Below, in pieces: positions 36,378-45,289 of a DNA stretch of 64,000 nucleotides. Location: assembly GCF_019649055.1 (NCBI RefSeq), contig NW_026570243.1:1364001-1428000 (forward strand), written 5' to 3'. This DNA comes from Paramacrobiotus metropolitanus (taxonomy: Eukaryota; Tardigrada; Eutardigrada; Parachela; Macrobiotidae). Under the pieces are notes generated by a model. The model made no database searches. It saw only the letters and a program-made list of their open reading frames with translations, and had not been told where the DNA came from. Every line of letters begins with the position of its first letter. Position 1 is the stretch's first letter. The translations under genes were made by a program, and so were the position numbers.

Positions 36378-36982
36378 TTGCCATATTCCTGTAAACATTG
36401 TACATCCGTTGTACGTCGTACATCCGTTGTACGGATCTAGCATTATTCTAGTTTAAATAAGAAGTCTGGTCGTTTAGAATTTTCAGCACAGAAACCTCAG
36501 TTTTGGTCTCGATTCTGCCTTTTGGCAACGCTGATGCCATCCTTTAATTAGTATTAAAGTCTTATGACGCGATATCACCAGATGAACCCCAATCCTTACC
36601 TCTTGGCACTCGAACATCAGAATTAATAATCAATTATAAGATCCGATAATCCGTAAAATTCGGATATATAATTCCTACTTGCCTGACTTTTGTTGAAATG
36701 CCAAGAAAAGTATCTAACAGCTTTAAAATACAATGAAAACTTCAGTCTTCACGTTTTAACATGTAGAGTACTGTCGTCGTGTCAACCGTATGTAGCCCGT
36801 ATGTAGCCAAATGTTAGGGCAGTGGCAGTTTGAGTTTGTTCAGCTGTTTCCGGTCTATACAGCTGCAGTGTGTCAGCACTTTTCTTGTTCGGACTTGTCA
36901 GTCGATTTTTGCCCACGCTGTTGCGAATGTCTAAATTTACACCTTTCCGTCGGTTAAAAAATTTTATCAGTTAATTCTAAAG
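36378..36982. other. Spacer with short direct repeat
   Basis: GTACATCCGTTGTAC occurs twice (36400-36414, 36418-36432) just after gene A, in its probable 3' UTR. The unit contains TGTACATC, close to a Pumilio-type site. Nothing else recognised. Confidence 0.35.
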
Positions 36983-37663
36983 ATGGATTATTTTAAAGGT
37001 CCTTTCAGCTACAAAAGTAGTTTTGGCCGTATTATTTCGGACGAGCACCCGAGAGAACTATTTTTGGAAAAACCTGAAGAATTTGAGATGTTGGTTAATT
37101 ATGAGGAGGACAGGATCCGTGCGGATCAAACGGAGTTCTTCTACGTCCGCAGTGGAATCTGGCCTGGACCTGATACATTGGTCTGCCGTGCTGCAGCAGA
37201 TCGCATCCGTGCGGATTTGGATCTTCCACCGCTGCCACCGAGACCGGAATCTCCGCGCACTCGCCGTCTTCGCCGACAAGCTGAAGAGGCTGAAGAGAAA
37301 AAGCGCATGGAAGAAGAACTCTGCTGCGTCGATTGCGAGAACCTCGGTCCAGGTACTTGTGGCCGTATCCGGTGGTCGGAACCTGAGATTCAACAGGCAG
37401 CAGAGCCAATGGCTGAAAGTGACGAGCCTGTGCCGTATATCTGGGGCTCTGGCAATCTTGAAGACTGGAAGGAGCCTGCCTCCGATCTTGCTGACTGGTG
37501 GGCAGAGAACAAGCTGGACATTCCGGATCCAGTCAAGGTCTTGCATGTGGATATGCTGTGGGTGGATGAAGACTTTGGTCCTGACCAGAAACCGAAGAAG
37601 AAGCGTAAGCACATTGTCGTGCAGCGCCATTCTCTGCGCGGAATCCGTTTCACCTGTTTCTGA
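36983..37663 (+). CDS. Cargo gene B: unrecognised 226-residue protein
   Basis: ATG at 36983 (MDYFKGPF). A charged N-terminal half contains two copies of DRIRAD (EEDRIRADQTEFF and AADRIRADLDL), a Pro-rich turn (LPPLPPRPESP), a basic then acidic helix (TRRLRRQAEEAEEKKRMEE) and a cysteine cluster CCVDC..GTC that could bind metal. The C-terminus is Trp/Asp/Glu-rich with an SV40-type nuclear signal KPKKKRKH before the end. No membrane segments. Function unknown. Same strand as A, about 600 bp downstream, so probably its own transcript. Confidence 0.55.
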   Translation: MDYFKGPFSYKSSFGRIISDEHPRELFLEKPEEFEMLVNYEEDRIRADQTEFFYVRSGIWPGPDTLVCRAAADRIRADLDLPPLPPRPESPRTRRLRRQAEEAEEKKRMEEELCCVDCENLGPGTCGRIRWSEPEIQQAAEPMAESDEPVPYIWGSGNLEDWKEPASDLADWWAENKLDIPDPVKVLHVDMLWVDEDFGPDQKPKKKRKHIVVQRHSLRGIRFTCF

Positions 37664-38300
37664 TCGGCCGTTTGCGTGTTTAGAGTACAGGTTGGATGAT
37701 TTAAACTGTATGGCCTTTCTGTTTAAATCCCTTGCTGTGGGGTATCCTTCCCTGCGTTTTTAATCATGTTTCAGCGTAGCGCTTAATTGTGTATAATTTT
37801 AAAGGCTGCTGTGCTGTTAATGCTTTAAACGACCGCCGTTTGCTCTTCTCAACAGTTGTGATGGGAGCCTAATCGTTATGGCTCTGTTTCTGTGAATTTG
37901 GTATTGATGGAATAATCTACCCAATATCTTTTAATTTTGTAAAATGTTGTGAAAAGAATTAGAAAACTTTTGGAAGTCCGCATTTGGTGTGTTGAAAAAT
38001 GGTGAATTGTCGAGCGTATATTCCTCTAATATACACACTCTAGTGAAGTGGCTGACAACGTTTAGAAGTGTTGCTGCAATACACACGCTCTGCCGTAGGC
38101 CGTGTGTTAGTGGACCTTGCTGGTTCGAAGTATGTGGTCGCCAGCGTGGGCGGTTGTCAGACTCCTATCCTGAATCTATCCTAGTGTAAAATTTTGATAA
38201 AATTTAAATTATATTATTCCGTTTCATTTATACGCCCGATATCGTTGCGATAACTTTTGTCTCATTTCGTTCTTTGCGTTGTTGTGGTTTTCGCATCATT
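37664..38300. other. Spacer
   Basis: AT-rich, no supported feature. Confidence 0.4.
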
Positions 38301-38483
38301 ATGACCCGACCAGCAAGTGAGCGTAAGGAAGCGGCCAAGCAGGCGCTGGAGAACCGTGTCACGGCATGGACGGAGATTGTGGCGCAGAAGATGGCTGAAC
38401 GCACAGAAGCTCAGCAACGTTTTGAGCGTGGCAGAATTGCTGTGAAGGAGGCTGTATCTAAGCTCCCTCCCAAGATTCCTTAA
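38301..38483 (+). CDS. Cargo gene C: small basic helical protein (60 aa), tentative
   Basis: A 60-codon frame from ATG (MTRPASERKEAAKQ) composed almost wholly of helix-forming charged residues (QALENRVTAWTEI, KMAERTEAQQRFERGR) and ending KLPPKIP. GC-rich codon use contrasts with the AT-rich flanks on both sides, which supports coding. It may be a free small protein or an exon. No family recognised. Confidence 0.4.
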   Translation: MTRPASERKEAAKQALENRVTAWTEIVAQKMAERTEAQQRFERGRIAVKEAVSKLPPKIP

Positions 38484-39040
38484 TGTGGCATCATCTGGTG
38501 GACTTTTGGAAGTGGATTTTGCCCACTATCGTTAGAATGTCTGGTATTTTGTGCGAAGTGCTTGAAATACATCGCTACACGCGTATGATTTTCCTTTGCC
38601 TTCATTCTTTTATTCGTGCACCTATGTCCTTCTTTTTGGAGATCTCATACTGTAGATCTAGTGTATCGTTTTATCTTTTATCTTCATTGTTTTACGGTTA
38701 GTTTTTCTCTTTTATTCAAGGTTGCGTTTCGCCACACGTGTTGTACACCGTTTAGCTGGTTCATTATGATTTTTGCGTTTCGTCCCGCAAGTTACTGTTG
38801 TTGTTTGGCCACTATGCGAGTTGCGAATTTAATAAAGTTCACGTAGTTGCCATCGGTGTTGTTTATTGGTAAAATCTCCACATGTAGCATGCAATCGCAC
38901 GATAGCTCAGTTCCGGGAACACCTTCGTTCGTTTTCAGGTAGCCTGTTCCTCGGGCGGGCAGTAGTATAACAGATAGTCAATCCCGGCATATTCTTATAG
39001 CGACTATTACGGCGCTGTGGTAATTTGATTTTTGGCATAG
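38484..39040. other. Spacer before tRNA-like array
   Basis: A weak A-box-like TAGCTCAGTTCCGG at about 38899 may be the remains of a further array unit; no clear B box follows. Confidence 0.3.
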
Positions 39041-39051
39041 AGCGACCCCGC

Positions 39052-39142
39052 TAGTATAGTAGTGGCTTCCGTTGCTTCGTCATTGGAGGTCGGAGGTTCC
39101 AGTACACACAAACAATGCAATTTTGTAAATACCCCTCTTTTT
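39052..39142 (+). ncRNA. tRNA-like unit 1
   Basis: A-box TAGTATAGTAGTGG, B-box GGTTCCAGTAC 43 nt later (tRNA-like spacing), T5 terminator at 39138. Confidence 0.35.
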
Positions 39143-39271
39143 GTCTTTTATTGTTTATATTTTTCTATTTTTATACACTGGATTAAATGGTGCGAATTAT
39201 GTTGTACTCTACATTGAGTGCGGTTGCCATGAACTGGCACTCTTTTACAATGTTTTTACCGTTGGTTATCG

Positions 39272-39376
39272 TAGTGCAGTGGTCTAGACAGGAGACTAAT
39301 ACTGGACGATTCTCCGCTAGGTCCTGGGTTCTACTCCCAAAAAATTTTAAAAGCGTGTTCGTAGAACCTTCTTTTT
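39272..39376 (+). ncRNA. tRNA-like unit 2
   Basis: A-box TAGTGCAGTGG, B-box GGTTCTACTCC at 39327, T5 at 39372. Confidence 0.4.
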
Positions 39377-39512
39377 CGTGTCTAAATTGTTGCACTTTGT
39401 TGTACTTACATATTCAGTGTGATACCGTCAATTTCGTATTAATTTTCAATGAGCGGCGCACAGATGTACAACCCTTATCGTTCGGATTTTGTTCTTTTGC
39501 CGTGAGACGTCG

Positions 39513-39619
39513 TAGTGTAGTGGTTGTCCGCCTTATCTCCGCGACTACTCGGTCAATTTAGGGCCTTGGGTTCGAAACCCCTACAAGTGATGCACATTTC
39601 TTTAAACCTTCTTTTTTTT
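39513..39619 (+). ncRNA. tRNA-like unit 3
   Basis: A-box TAGTGTAGTGG, consensus B-box GGTTCGAAACC at 39569, T8 at 39612. One of the clearest units. The T-arm stem is only partly paired. Confidence 0.45.
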
Positions 39620-39726
39620 GGATTTTATTTTGTTGTAATAACATCGAATATGCATTGCTGTTGACCATTGTAATTTTATGCTCTCTCCGACGTGTGAATT
39701 CAAAAGTTTCGCCGTAGATAATTCCG

Positions 39727-39834
39727 TAGTGTAGTAGGAAGATCTTTTGAACTACAGAAACGGGGAAATTAAAAGGTTTCGGGTTCAAGTCCCTTACAGC
39801 TAATTTGCATTTTCTGAGAAACTTACTTTTTTTT
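39727..39834 (+). ncRNA. tRNA-like unit 4
   Basis: A-box TAGTGTAGTAGG, consensus B-box GGTTCAAGTCC at 39782, T8 at 39827. Flanks resemble unit 7. Confidence 0.45.
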
Positions 39835-39988
39835 CGTTTTATATTTTTGTTTTCGCCTTGGGAAAAGTATTGACAATAGTTCCCAGAATGTTAGAATTAA
39901 ACTCAAAGAGCTGGGCGTAAAATTGTATGCACACTCAATGGTTGACATTGCACTTGGCCGTCTGTTTGTCTGCATTCGAATGACTTCG

Positions 39989-40092
39989 TAGTTCAGTGGC
40001 TATGAATGATGGCCATTCGCCTCATGTACTACCTCCTTGACGGCCGGTCTTAATCTCAGGGTTGCATGCTGCATGTTTAAAACTACCTTTTT
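39989..40092 (+). ncRNA. tRNA-like unit 5 (degenerate B box)
   Basis: A-box TAGTTCAGTGG, weak B-box GGTCTTAATCTC at 40046, T5 at 40088. Kept because the spacing matches its neighbours. Confidence 0.3.
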
Positions 40093-40176
40093 CTGCCCTA
40101 TATTTTTGTATTTTTGTGGGACGAAGTTACGCCAATGGGTTAATGGTTTAGTGCCTTATTGCAGTCAGGTTGAATG

Positions 40177-40200
40177 TACACGACATGGCGCTTCCGGTGT
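40177..40200 (+). other. Copy of LTR-end/PBS junction inside the array
   Basis: TACACGACATGGCGC is identical to the last nine LTR bases plus the first six PBS bases (23800-23814), followed by CCGGTGT as in the PBS after a one-base gap. A 15-bp exact match plus 7 more is unlikely by chance. Confidence 0.6.
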
Positions 40201-40234
40201 TGAATCTAACTCAGCCATAGCGTAGAGCACCTTG

Positions 40235-40337
40235 TGGTGTAGTGGCTAGACTGATAATCCATACCGACCCGCTTCCTACAAAGTCTAGAGTTCAAATCCC
40301 TAAAGTTAATTCGTTTAATTTAAAAAACCTTCTTTTT
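40235..40337 (+). ncRNA. tRNA-like unit 6
   Basis: A-box TGGTGTAGTGG (as in tRNA-Gly), B-box AGTTCAAATCC at 40289, T5 at 40333. Confidence 0.4.
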
Positions 40338-40442
40338 CGGTTTTATATCTTTATATCTATATGCAGCATTATGTTGGCTTCGAGATCGCTAATTTTACGG
40401 TCACTCCCGACGAGCGAATTTAAAGTTTAACTCCGCAGATCG

Positions 40443-40552
40443 TAGTGGCGTAGTGCACTGAACTGTTGAACCACAACAACAGGTGCAATGAAGGGTGCGG
40501 GTTCGAAACCCCTTGAAGTTAATATGCATTTTCTGAAAACTTACTTTTTTTT
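40443..40552 (+). ncRNA. tRNA-like unit 7
   Basis: A-box region TAGTGGCGTAGTGC, consensus B-box GGTTCGAAACC at 40500, T8 at 40545. Confidence 0.45.
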
Positions 40553-40743
40553 GTTTTTGTGTTCTTATTGCTGTTATTGTGAAAATATTGCCGTTGACGG
40601 AATGAATTTTATAGCCACGGTGACGGTGAAATATTAAAATCCATCCGCGGCTGTGGTGGTGAATTTTCCTTGTATTGTGAATTTTCGTAGTGCAGCGCCT
40701 TTGGTGATTGCCAAATTAAAAGTGAAATGTGGTATAGCCATGC

Positions 40744-40848
40744 TAGCGTATGGGCAAGAGCAGGATTTAGTTGTCCACCCAGATGCAAGGTTCAATCCTG
40801 CGTGAATACAAATTTTGCAAGTGTTAAGAGTTTCTCTCCATTCTTTTT
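40744..40848 (+). ncRNA. tRNA-like unit 8
   Basis: A-box TAGCGTATGGG, B-box GGTTCAATCC at 40789 (tRNA-like 45-nt spacing), T5 at 40844. Confidence 0.35.
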
Positions 40849-41237
40849 ACTTTTCTTTGGTGATTTCAGTAACTTTATTCCCCTGATAGAATGTTAGAAT
40901 TGTTTTTAGCGTTTGATTCACGATTGCCGGTGTGATATTTGATTTTAAACTGTTAATGTGTCATTCTACACCGGAGTTTACTGTAATTACGATTGCGCAT
41001 ACTCTTACACCGATTTTATTGTAGTTATTAAAATGCTACATAAATCCAAAATTAATTTAGGATTAGACCAGATCTGTCCGACCAGCAAAATTAACGACTA
41101 TATGAGAATCTGTACGAATGAAAATTATAAAACCAGAACAGAAGTGAGATTAAACGGAAGAAACAAAGTCGGCTGAATTTCAGAGCACAATTATCAGACA
41201 GCCGTAGGAAAAACCATCGCACGTAAATTATAGCCGT

Positions 41238-41840
41238 TTAGTCCAAATCCAGTTTATCTTTGGCGATTTTCAAGTTATTCATACGCTGTTCCAGCGCCTC
41301 ACGGATGTACGCGATATGCTTGGCGTCAGTAATCGCTCGCGTTTTCAGCGTGTTCACCAACGCTTTGCAGCTCTTCATAATTGCTTGCTCTCCTTCAACC
41401 ATTTTCAGTAGTTTGTCAATATCGTCCGTGTGATCACTCTTGTCAGCGCCGGGCTTTTCAGCTTTTTCCTTAGTTTTCTTGTCGTCTTTTTTCTTCTGCA
41501 CATTTTTCTCTGGGGCAACATATTTCGGACGGCCGCCCATGGCTTTTAGCTGGGTGAGAGTGATAATTGGCTCTCTTTCAATCCGCCCGTCTTTGCTGGC
41601 CCGGATCATCAAATTCTTGTTAGTCGTGTTATTCTTTGATGGCTCAATTGCGTCCAGGCGCTCCATTACGCCGTCAACGACCAGATCGACGTCTTCTCCC
41701 ATATAGCCGAAACTACAATCGGTGACATGTTGTTCGGTTTCTTTTCCGTTAATTGCGACTTTCATAGTGCCCATCTTCACATTTGCAAATGGTGTTCGGT
41801 TATCATGGTGCACGAATATATTGGCCACAAGTCTGGCCAT
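41238..41840 (-). CDS. Cargo gene D, downstream ORF: Lys-rich protein (200 aa)
   Basis: From ATG at 41840 (MARLVANIFVHHDN) the frame encodes a globular start with NVKMGTMKVAIN, a DGRIEREPIITLTQL block, a strongly Lys/Glu-rich linker (KKKDDKKTKEKAEKP) and two C-terminal helices. The frame is open further upstream to 41888 without an ATG, overlapping the end of the first ORF in the -1 frame. A GTGAGT at 41887-41892 and a CGTCAG acceptor at 41847 look like an intron, but joining them gives the wrong phase. Either two cistrons, a -1 frameshift, or a single-base defect. No family recognised. Confidence 0.5.
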   Translation of the reverse strand: MARLVANIFVHHDNRTPFANVKMGTMKVAINGKETEQHVTDCSFGYMGEDVDLVVDGVMERLDAIEPSKNNTTNKNLMIRASKDGRIEREPIITLTQLKAMGGRPKYVAPEKNVQKKKDDKKTKEKAEKPGADKSDHTDDIDKLLKMVEGEQAIMKSCKALVNTLKTRAITDAKHIAYIREALEQRMNNLKIAKDKLDLD

Positions 41841-41866
41841 AAGTTGCTGACGAAAATGTGTAAGTA

Positions 41867-42577
41867 TTAAAAATGCTTCGAGAAACACTCACTGATTGTT
41901 TGTGCCAGCGTGTTGCAAAGGCAGCATCCGCGGATGCTTCGCAGCCACAAGTCAATACAACTATCGACGAACAAGTTTCCGTAGACCACGATGACGTGCT
42001 TTTCTTTGACCAGTCGGCGCAGCCCCCGTTCGAGCCAGTAATCGCGATCCTCAAGCAGCACGTCGTAAGTGCAGGCCCATTGCTGGATCTCGGCCCGCGA
42101 CATCGCATAACGGCCGTGATACAGAACAGCACGAATCATCCGACGAAATTTTCCATATATGTCGATTACTTTTGCTTCGGGATCGCGGTTCTTATGCACC
42201 TCTTCGGCCACTTCGAGAATGAAGCGCCCGTCGCGCGACATCTTTTTCAGCAGGATTCCGGCGTTGATCGCATCGCCGAGGAAGAAGTCCACTCGATCAG
42301 CTGTGAAAACGTCGTGCATGTCAATGATAAACTGTTTAATCGAAGACATATCCACATAGTAGCCCGTAATTTCGGCCTCCAGAATGCAGGCGTGGGCTGC
42401 GGTATGCATCGCCAGTTGTCGACGGCTTTGGATGGTTTCGTTTTGATGCAAAGGCTCAGCCATGGCAAACTGTATCGATTCGCGAGTTCGCTCTTTCCAA
42501 TATCGAGCATGTTCAATCGCATCCGTTTCGGGCGAGGGTAGTGGCTCTCCAGCTGGTCCTACAGGCTGTCCTGACAT
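41867..42577 (-). CDS. Cargo gene D, upstream ORF: helical protein (236 aa)
   Basis: ATG at 42577 (MSGQPVGPAGEPLPSPE). A Pro/Gly-rich N-terminus is followed by predominantly helical sequence: HARYWKERTRESIQFAM, QSRRQLAMHTAAHACILEAE, then IKQFIIDMHDVFTADRVDFF and YWLERGLRRLVKEKHVIVVY near the end, which resembles a small winged-helix-like unit by pattern only. No signal peptide or catalytic motif seen. It is the only cargo gene on the minus strand, so an intron in it could survive retrotransposition of a plus-strand RNA. The last 20 residues may not be authentic because the frame changes there. Confidence 0.5.
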   Translation of the reverse strand: MSGQPVGPAGEPLPSPETDAIEHARYWKERTRESIQFAMAEPLHQNETIQSRRQLAMHTAAHACILEAEITGYYVDMSSIKQFIIDMHDVFTADRVDFFLGDAINAGILLKKMSRDGRFILEVAEEVHKNRDPEAKVIDIYGKFRRMIRAVLYHGRYAMSRAEIQQWACTYDVLLEDRDYWLERGLRRLVKEKHVIVVYGNLFVDSCIDLWLRSIRGCCLCNTLAQTISECFSKHF

Positions 42578-43183
42578 GATGATCCAGCGAAATAATCAAA
42601 ATTAAACGAAACAAACAAAAAGAATATGGTAGTAAATGACAAACAGAAAATCCCGTCACCCCAAAAGGATAAATACTGTAGGTTCTTCACTTTCACTTTT
42701 AGTGAAGAACAGCTGATATTTGCTGTGCTGCATAACCGGCATTCAGTCGCCTGTCAGCCGCCCTAATTTGACAATGCTATCGGAAACTGTACAGTTTCCG
42801 GTCTGTGTTCGAATATTTCCCAGCCGCGTGTTTTGACTTTCGTTTTCCTTTTTCGTATTCTTTTACTCGTTACGATTTATATTTTGTATAAAAATCTACC
42901 CTTTATGGTTGTAATTTACAAATCCTTGGCGAAACAAGCGGTATCCTGTGTGTTCTACGCCAAATGATTAAAGTGGGTTTAAAATTCACAAAATCCATTT
43001 GTCGCCTGTCAACCGCCTGCTGGTATACTCAGTGAATTTTGCATTTCCGGTGTCGGTGCCAGTTGAAATTATCTGTTGTGCTTTTTCTCTGCACTCCAGT
43101 TCTTCAATTCTCCGAATTTGCTGCCATCGATAGTATCCTGTTTTCCCTGTCTTTTTATAATTTATCATTTTTACATTTTGAGA
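42578..43183. other. Divergent intergenic region between cargo genes D and E
   Basis: A 600-bp gap between outward-pointing genes, probably holding both promoters. TTTTTATAATTT at about 43152 could be a TATA box for gene E. Nothing else recognised. Confidence 0.35.
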
Positions 43184-44753
43184 ATGTCTCCTCCAGCAAA
43201 GAAGCCAACCGCGCGCAAGACTGCTTCGCGTACCCCGCGCCCGAGTCGTGCAACAGCAGGGCTGAATTTTGGTTATTCCCCGGACAGCGATGAAGCCCGT
43301 TCTTCATCGCGTGTCACTCGATCTCGAGTCTCTCGCCGTACTGCTGCCCAGCCAGTGTTTTCTGCACAATCTCCTGGGCCATCCGGATCGGTGAGTGCAG
43401 CAGTGGCTCAGCAACCTTCAACGAGTTGGGCAAATGCAGTAGTCAATGCTTTACAGCGCCGATACGACAAACAACGGCGACGTACAATTCTGCGTCGCAA
43501 TGCAGCTGTGGTCCGCCGTCATGCCCGTCGAGGATCATTTCCTGCTAACCCTGACGTTGAGATCCGTCAGTCGTCCCCGAAGAAACTGCAGACACAGGCG
43601 GAGAGACAGTTGGGTACTCCAGATCTTACTGAAGAGGAGCCATCATCTTCTGAGACTCCGTCTGTGCGAGCAAAGCGAGGTATTTTCGTAATACCCTGTT
43701 GATTTGGTTTCTTTTGCTTAATAATAACGATAGTACTCATTTTTCGGTCACTTCTGGTTGGATTTATCGGCTCAAATTTCCAATTAATATTGTTGTGAAT
43801 CTGTTTGGTGTGTTTACCTGCAATCAGCGGATATCTGGTCTGTGTTGCCGTTACATATCCGTGATGCAGTTTAACGGGGATAATTCTTCGCCCCCGCTTG
43901 TGTTAATTGCTGTTTCTTGTTTATATCAGAAGAAGAGCACTTGCGCAAAGGCGGCATCCTCTATGTTCCGTATAACCCGGATGCACCGCGGCCGGTCTTC
44001 AAGACCAAGCAGACGGCTCGCAAACGAGCTCACTCCGGTGTATTTCCAAGAATGGCTGTGGCAAACAAGAACGGTGAGGATGTGGTTATTTCGCAGGCAT
44101 ATTTTATTGGCCTTAATCGCTTTCATCCTCGTTATTCGGAGTTATATTTATCTGGCTTTTTGTATACGAATGGATCTTTAATAAATCGCTACGATTTGAG
44201 TCGGATCACCTGCTGTTTACCCACAGCTATTGCCTTAGAACTACGCCGCCAGTATCTTTATCTGAATCCTGTTTTTGTTGCCTTGTTTCAAGAAATCGCC
44301 AAGCGTCAGAAGGCAGATGCGGTTGCGCGTCAAGCGGTTGTCCATGTCGGTGCAGTGGAAAATGCTGAACCGCAGGCTTCAACTTCAGCTGCTGGCCCTT
44401 ATTATTTTCGTACTCGTGGGGAAAAGCGCAAGTACAAGGAGGTCTCGCCGTCCTCGTCCTCTGCGCCAAGCGAAGTTTCGGTTTCGGATGATGGCGGTGA
44501 CCATGAGGATCCTTCGGCAGTGCTATCCGCTGATGAGGATGCTGAAGTTGAAGCTGACGAGAATGCGGATATGGTCGTTGATTGTGATGGCGACGATGGA
44601 TCCGATCTGGAAAAAATGGATGTTGCTCCGCTGCCGTCTCTGCAGCCGGTTGCCCCTGCTGTAATGCCTGTTCCGGCCGTTCCGCGTGAGGATTCGCCTG
44701 AGACTGCGGAACCGACCGTTTATGCCCAACAGCCGCACTCGGATGAATTGTAA
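43184..44753 (+). CDS. Cargo gene E: unrecognised protein, 2 exons (about 439 aa)
   Basis: Exon 1 is 43184-43679 (MSPPAKKPTARK) and exon 2 is 43930-44753. The 250-bp intron has a GTATTT donor and TTATATCAG acceptor; both sides are phase 1, giving ...AKR-EEEHLRKG. The N-terminal third is basic and Ser/Arg/Pro-rich like a DNA- or chromatin-binding tail (RVTRSRVSRRT, RRRTILRRNAAVVRRHARRG). The central block has VPYNPD, SGFLYTNGS and YDLSRI, shared in order with cargo gene A. The C-terminal third is acidic (DEDAEVEADENADMVVDCD). A basic-globular-acidic layout suggests a nuclear protein. Function unknown. The splice is inferred from phase and signals; two separate genes remain possible. Confidence 0.55.
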
Positions 44754-45130
44754 TACGACCGTTCGCAGCTGTACTTCGTCATCCTACTTCTTGTTCCTTG
44801 TGGTTTGGTTGCTTTGGTATTATCTCAACGGCTGTCAGCGCTGTGTTTCAATCGTATTCGGTATTATAGATTGTGACAGGAATCTTGTGTTTTATTGTAT
44901 CCAATTTTTATTTTTCTAATTTTACGCGCCCTGAGTCAATGAATTGGTCGTTTACTATTTTTTTTTATCGCTCCGCTGTAACTATCACTGCTGAATCTTT
45001 CGTTGTACCTAGACAGATCTGATTTTCTGATTACGTCGAATTAAAGGGATATAGCGCGACGCGCTGGTTGGTTGTCTCCCGTACCTGTGTGGAAATTGCC
45101 GCAGTTTAAACATTCACTCTACTAGACAGG

Positions 45131-45137
45131 TATAAAA
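45131..45137 (+). promoter_or_regulatory. TATA box of cargo gene F
   Basis: TATAAAA, about 160 bp before the ATG of gene F, in GGTATAAAATCAC context. Confidence 0.45.
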
Positions 45138-45289
45138 TCACTTGTGAGTTGCGTGCAGAAATCGGCATTGTGGATTTTTTTGTTTCGGCCTTCTGGCGCG
45201 TTAGATTTTCACCGTGTGTAGACTGTGATTTTAACGCTTTTCTCTTTTCATTCTGCGTTAAAGGTCACCAGTTTTTCTTTAGTTTGGGC

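Larger units (their letters stand above)
39040..40860 (+). repeat. Tandem array of eight tRNA-like Pol III units
   Basis: Eight units spaced about 210-290 bp carry an A-box-like start (TAGTGTAGTGG type), a B-box (GGTTCNANNCC type) and a T run. B-box starts: 39095, 39327, 39569, 39782, 40046 (degenerate), 40289, 40500, 40789. T runs start: 39138, 39372, 39612, 39827, 40088, 40333, 40545, 40844. A-box to T-run is 98-100 nt in seven of eight units. Units 4 and 7 share long similar flanks (GCATTTTCTGA.AAACTTAC before T8). None folds as a complete tRNA by eye. Could be a diverged tRNA-derived repeat or real small RNA genes. Confidence 0.6.

Noticed and set aside
39187-40225. Open frames across the array (39187-39561, 39558-39788 minus, 40037-40225)
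   Set aside because: They cross unit boundaries, B boxes and T runs, and show no protein-like composition.
39040-40860. Ordinary tRNA gene cluster
   Set aside because: No unit gives a 7-bp acceptor stem or a normal anticodon arm; most have about 56 nt between A and B box starts instead of about 44.
42159-42541. Plus-strand frames opposite cargo gene D
   Set aside because: Shadow frames; the minus-strand frame starts with ATG and has the more protein-like composition.
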